A stretch of 64,000 nt of DNA, taken from positions 1-64,000 of the forward strand of contig CANTEG010000014.1 of the NCBI GenBank assembly GCA_947652735.1, in the 5' to 3' direction. The position numbers and the translations under genes are program-made. The stretch comes from an uncultured Lachnospiraceae bacterium (GTDB taxonomy: Bacteria > Bacillota > Clostridia > Lachnospirales > Lachnospiraceae). The notes under the pieces were generated by a model. The model saw nothing but the letters and a program-made list of their open reading frames with translations, did not search any database and was not told the origin of the DNA. The number at the start of each line of letters is the position of its first letter. Position 1 is the first letter of the stretch. Shown in pieces: positions 62,272 through 64,000 of this stretch.

Positions 62272-64000
62272 TTGGTAGGATTAAATGATAAGCAGTCAGA
62301 GGCCTGTTGCTATACCGATGGGCCTCTGCTTATTCTTGCAGGTGCAGGAAGCGGGAAGACCCGCGTTATTACTCACAGAATCGCATACTTAATGGGAGAA
62401 CTTAAGGTTAATCCATATAATATATTGGCAATTACATTTACCAATAAAGCTGCAAAAGAGATGCGGGAACGAGTAGATAAAATAGTAGGAAACGGTGCGG
62501 AAGGAGTATGGATAAGCACATTTCATTCCATGTGTGTGAGGATACTCAGAAAGCATATTGAATGTATCGGGGGTACAAGAGATTTTAGTATTTATGATAC
62601 GGATGAGCAGAAAGTTGTTATCAAAGAGGCGGTTAAGTATTTAAATCTTGACCCCAAGCTCTATCCGGAACGGGCAATGATTGCTGCCATATCGAAGGCA
62701 AAGGAACAATATATGTCGCCTGATGATTATGAGAAAGCAAATGCAACAAGCTTCAGGGAGCAGCAAATCGCCAACATTTACAGAGAATATCAAAGACGTC
62801 TAAAATTAAGTAATGCCTTGGATTTCGATGATCTGATTTACCAGACCATTTTTTTATTTGAGACAAATCCTGATGTCCTTGCTGAATATCAGGAGAGATT
62901 TAAGTACATAATGGTTGATGAGTACCAAGATACAAATCACACCCAGTTTTTGATTGTAAAACAGCTTGCGGCAAAATACAGAAATTTATGTGTAGTAGGT
63001 GATGATGACCAGAGTATCTATAAGTTCCGTGGTGCAAATATATACAATATATTGAACTTCGAGGAGGAATATCCTGAGGCAAAGGTAGTAAAGCTGGAAC
63101 AAAATTACCGTTCCACAGGAAATATCTTAAATACTGCCAATGCGGTCATTGCCAACAATGAGGGGCGAAAGGATAAAACGCTTTGGACAGACAAGGAAGA
63201 TGGAGAAAAGATTTCCTTCAACAAGTACACGGATGAGTACAAAGAGGCTGAGGGCGTAGTATCGAAGATTAAGCAGATAAAACGGACAGGTGTGGACTTA
63301 GACAACATTGCCATACTCTACAGAACGAATGCCCAGTCAAGAGTATTTGAAGAAAAGCTTATTTATGAAAATGTTCCTTACAAGCTGGTTGGGGGAACAA
63401 ACTTTTATGCAAGGAAAGAAATAAGGGATATTGTAAGCTATTTAAAAATTCTTGCAAATCCAAGTGATACCAATGCGGTGAAACGTATTATAAATGTACC
63501 AAGACGTGGTATCGGTGACACTACGGTTGCAAGGATTTCAGATTTTGCATCAGATAACGAAATGAGCTTTTATGATGCCCTTCTCGATATAGAGGAGGTG
63601 CCGGGAATGGCTCGTTCTGCTGAGAAAATCAAAAAGTTTACAGAGATGATGGAAAGCATCAGGGAAAAAACATTTGACGGTTCATTTTTGACAGAAATAT
63701 TTGATGATATTGTTGAAAAAACAGGATATATCATGGAGCTTAACGCCGAGGGAACTGATGAGGCAAAGGCAAGAATTGAAAATATAAACGAGCTTAAAAA
63801 TAAGGTTGCAATTTATGAACAGGAGCAGCAGGATAATGGAGAAGAAGCAACTCTGACAGGATTGTTGGAGGAGATTGCACTTGTTGCGGACCCTGATGCA
63901 TCTGATGATGACGATTGCAGTAAGGTTACCCTTATGACGCTCCATAGTGCTAAGGGACTGGAATTTCCGTATGTGTTTATTGGTGGTATGGAGGAAGGGC
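62272..64000 (+). CDS. pcrA: PcrA/UvrD-type DNA helicase, 3'-truncated by the window edge
   Basis: Superfamily 1A helicase for excision repair and replication restart. About 576 codons are visible before the window ends. Motifs: Walker A LILAGAGSGKTRVITHRI, ITFTNKAAKEMRERV, STFHSMCVRI, Walker B YIMVDEYQDTNHTQ, GDDDQSIYKFRGA and LEQNYRSTGNI; the last visible part is TLHSAKGLEFPYVF. The TTG at 62272 directly follows the PspA stop and gives MVGLNDKQSEA; no in-frame ATG is near, and the ribosome binding site is weak (TGGGA), so the start is uncertain. Confidence 0.93.
   Translation, partial: MVGLNDKQSEACCYTDGPLLILAGAGSGKTRVITHRIAYLMGELKVNPYNILAITFTNKAAKEMRERVDKIVGNGAEGVWISTFHSMCVRILRKHIECIGGTRDFSIYDTDEQKVVIKEAVKYLNLDPKLYPERAMIAAISKAKEQYMSPDDYEKANATSFREQQIANIYREYQRRLKLSNALDFDDLIYQTIFLFETNPDVLAEYQERFKYIMVDEYQDTNHTQFLIVKQLAAKYRNLCVVGDDDQSIYKFRGANIYNILNFEEEYPEAKVVKLEQNYRSTGNILNTANAVIANNEGRKDKTLWTDKEDGEKISFNKYTDEYKEAEGVVSKIKQIKRTGVDLDNIAILYRTNAQSRVFEEKLIYENVPYKLVGGTNFYARKEIRDIVSYLKILANPSDTNAVKRIINVPRRGIGDTTVARISDFASDNEMSFYDALLDIEEVPGMARSAEKIKKFTEMMESIREKTFDGSFLTEIFDDIVEKTGYIMELNAEGTDEAKARIENINELKNKVAIYEQEQQDNGEEATLTGLLEEIALVADPDASDDDDCSKVTLMTLHSAKGLEFPYVFIGGMEEG

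Overview
The window comes from the chromosome of a spore-forming, low-to-moderate GC Clostridia, most probably a member of the Lachnospiraceae. The evidence is the spoIIA and spoVA sporulation operons, AddAB recombination instead of RecBCD, the NAD-linked dihydroorotate dehydrogenase pair PyrK/PyrD, strong AGGAGG ribosome binding sites, and several protein types I know mainly from that family. This placement rests on gene content and protein style; no database search was run. No rRNA, tRNA, prophage, complete insertion sequence or CRISPR array was seen.

Layout. Positions 1-2400 hold the end of a sortase-type surface protein, a Fic-domain protein and a small membrane protein. Positions 2580-12400 carry an HAD phosphatase, a eukaryote-type NADP isocitrate dehydrogenase, a J-like/TPR protein translationally coupled to an HscC-type Hsp70, topoisomerase III and a left-handed beta-helix protein. 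Next come a tandem duplication and a 147-bp hairpin element, then two minus-strand genes (an FMN_bind-like protein and a phosphoribosyltransferase-like protein with a degenerate PRPP loop). Positions 13875-25995 run addB-addA, a short repeat element, queF-folC, two small-to-medium uncharacterised genes, and spoIIAA-spoIIAB-sigF. Positions 26168-31270 contain a TetR/flavodoxin-like/phospholipase-C-like operon and a bifunctional class A penicillin-binding protein.

Positions 31519-34502 (minus strand) are the complete spoVAA-AB-AC-AD-AE operon for dipicolinate uptake into the forespore. Positions 34755-44002 are a ten-gene Mrp/Mbh-like cation/proton antiporter operon. It has four different NuoL/M/N-type subunits and no hydrogenase or quinone-reductase module. 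Positions 44157-50119 are accessory: an Rpn-type nuclease, a remnant-bearing intergenic stretch, a FliD-like protein with a partner, a membrane protein and two FMN-reductase-like proteins, one apparently starting at ATT.

Positions 50216-62271 mix a c-di-GMP phosphodiesterase-like protein and a chorismate-mutase-like protein with pyrimidine genes (pyrC, pyrF, pyrK, pyrD). An M29 aminopeptidase, an FNT channel, purE, purC and a PspA homologue follow. The window ends inside a pcrA-type helicase gene.

The most interesting non-coding signal is a MITE-like element at 54732-54938. It has 56-bp imperfect terminal inverted repeats and is flanked by 12-bp direct repeats, in the middle of the pyr cluster. 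A second, internally deleted relative lies just upstream of queF (52 identical bases plus a 19-base block). The most interesting protein-level candidates are the four-antiporter Mbh-like complex, the HscC/J-TPR chaperone pair and the FliD-like pair.
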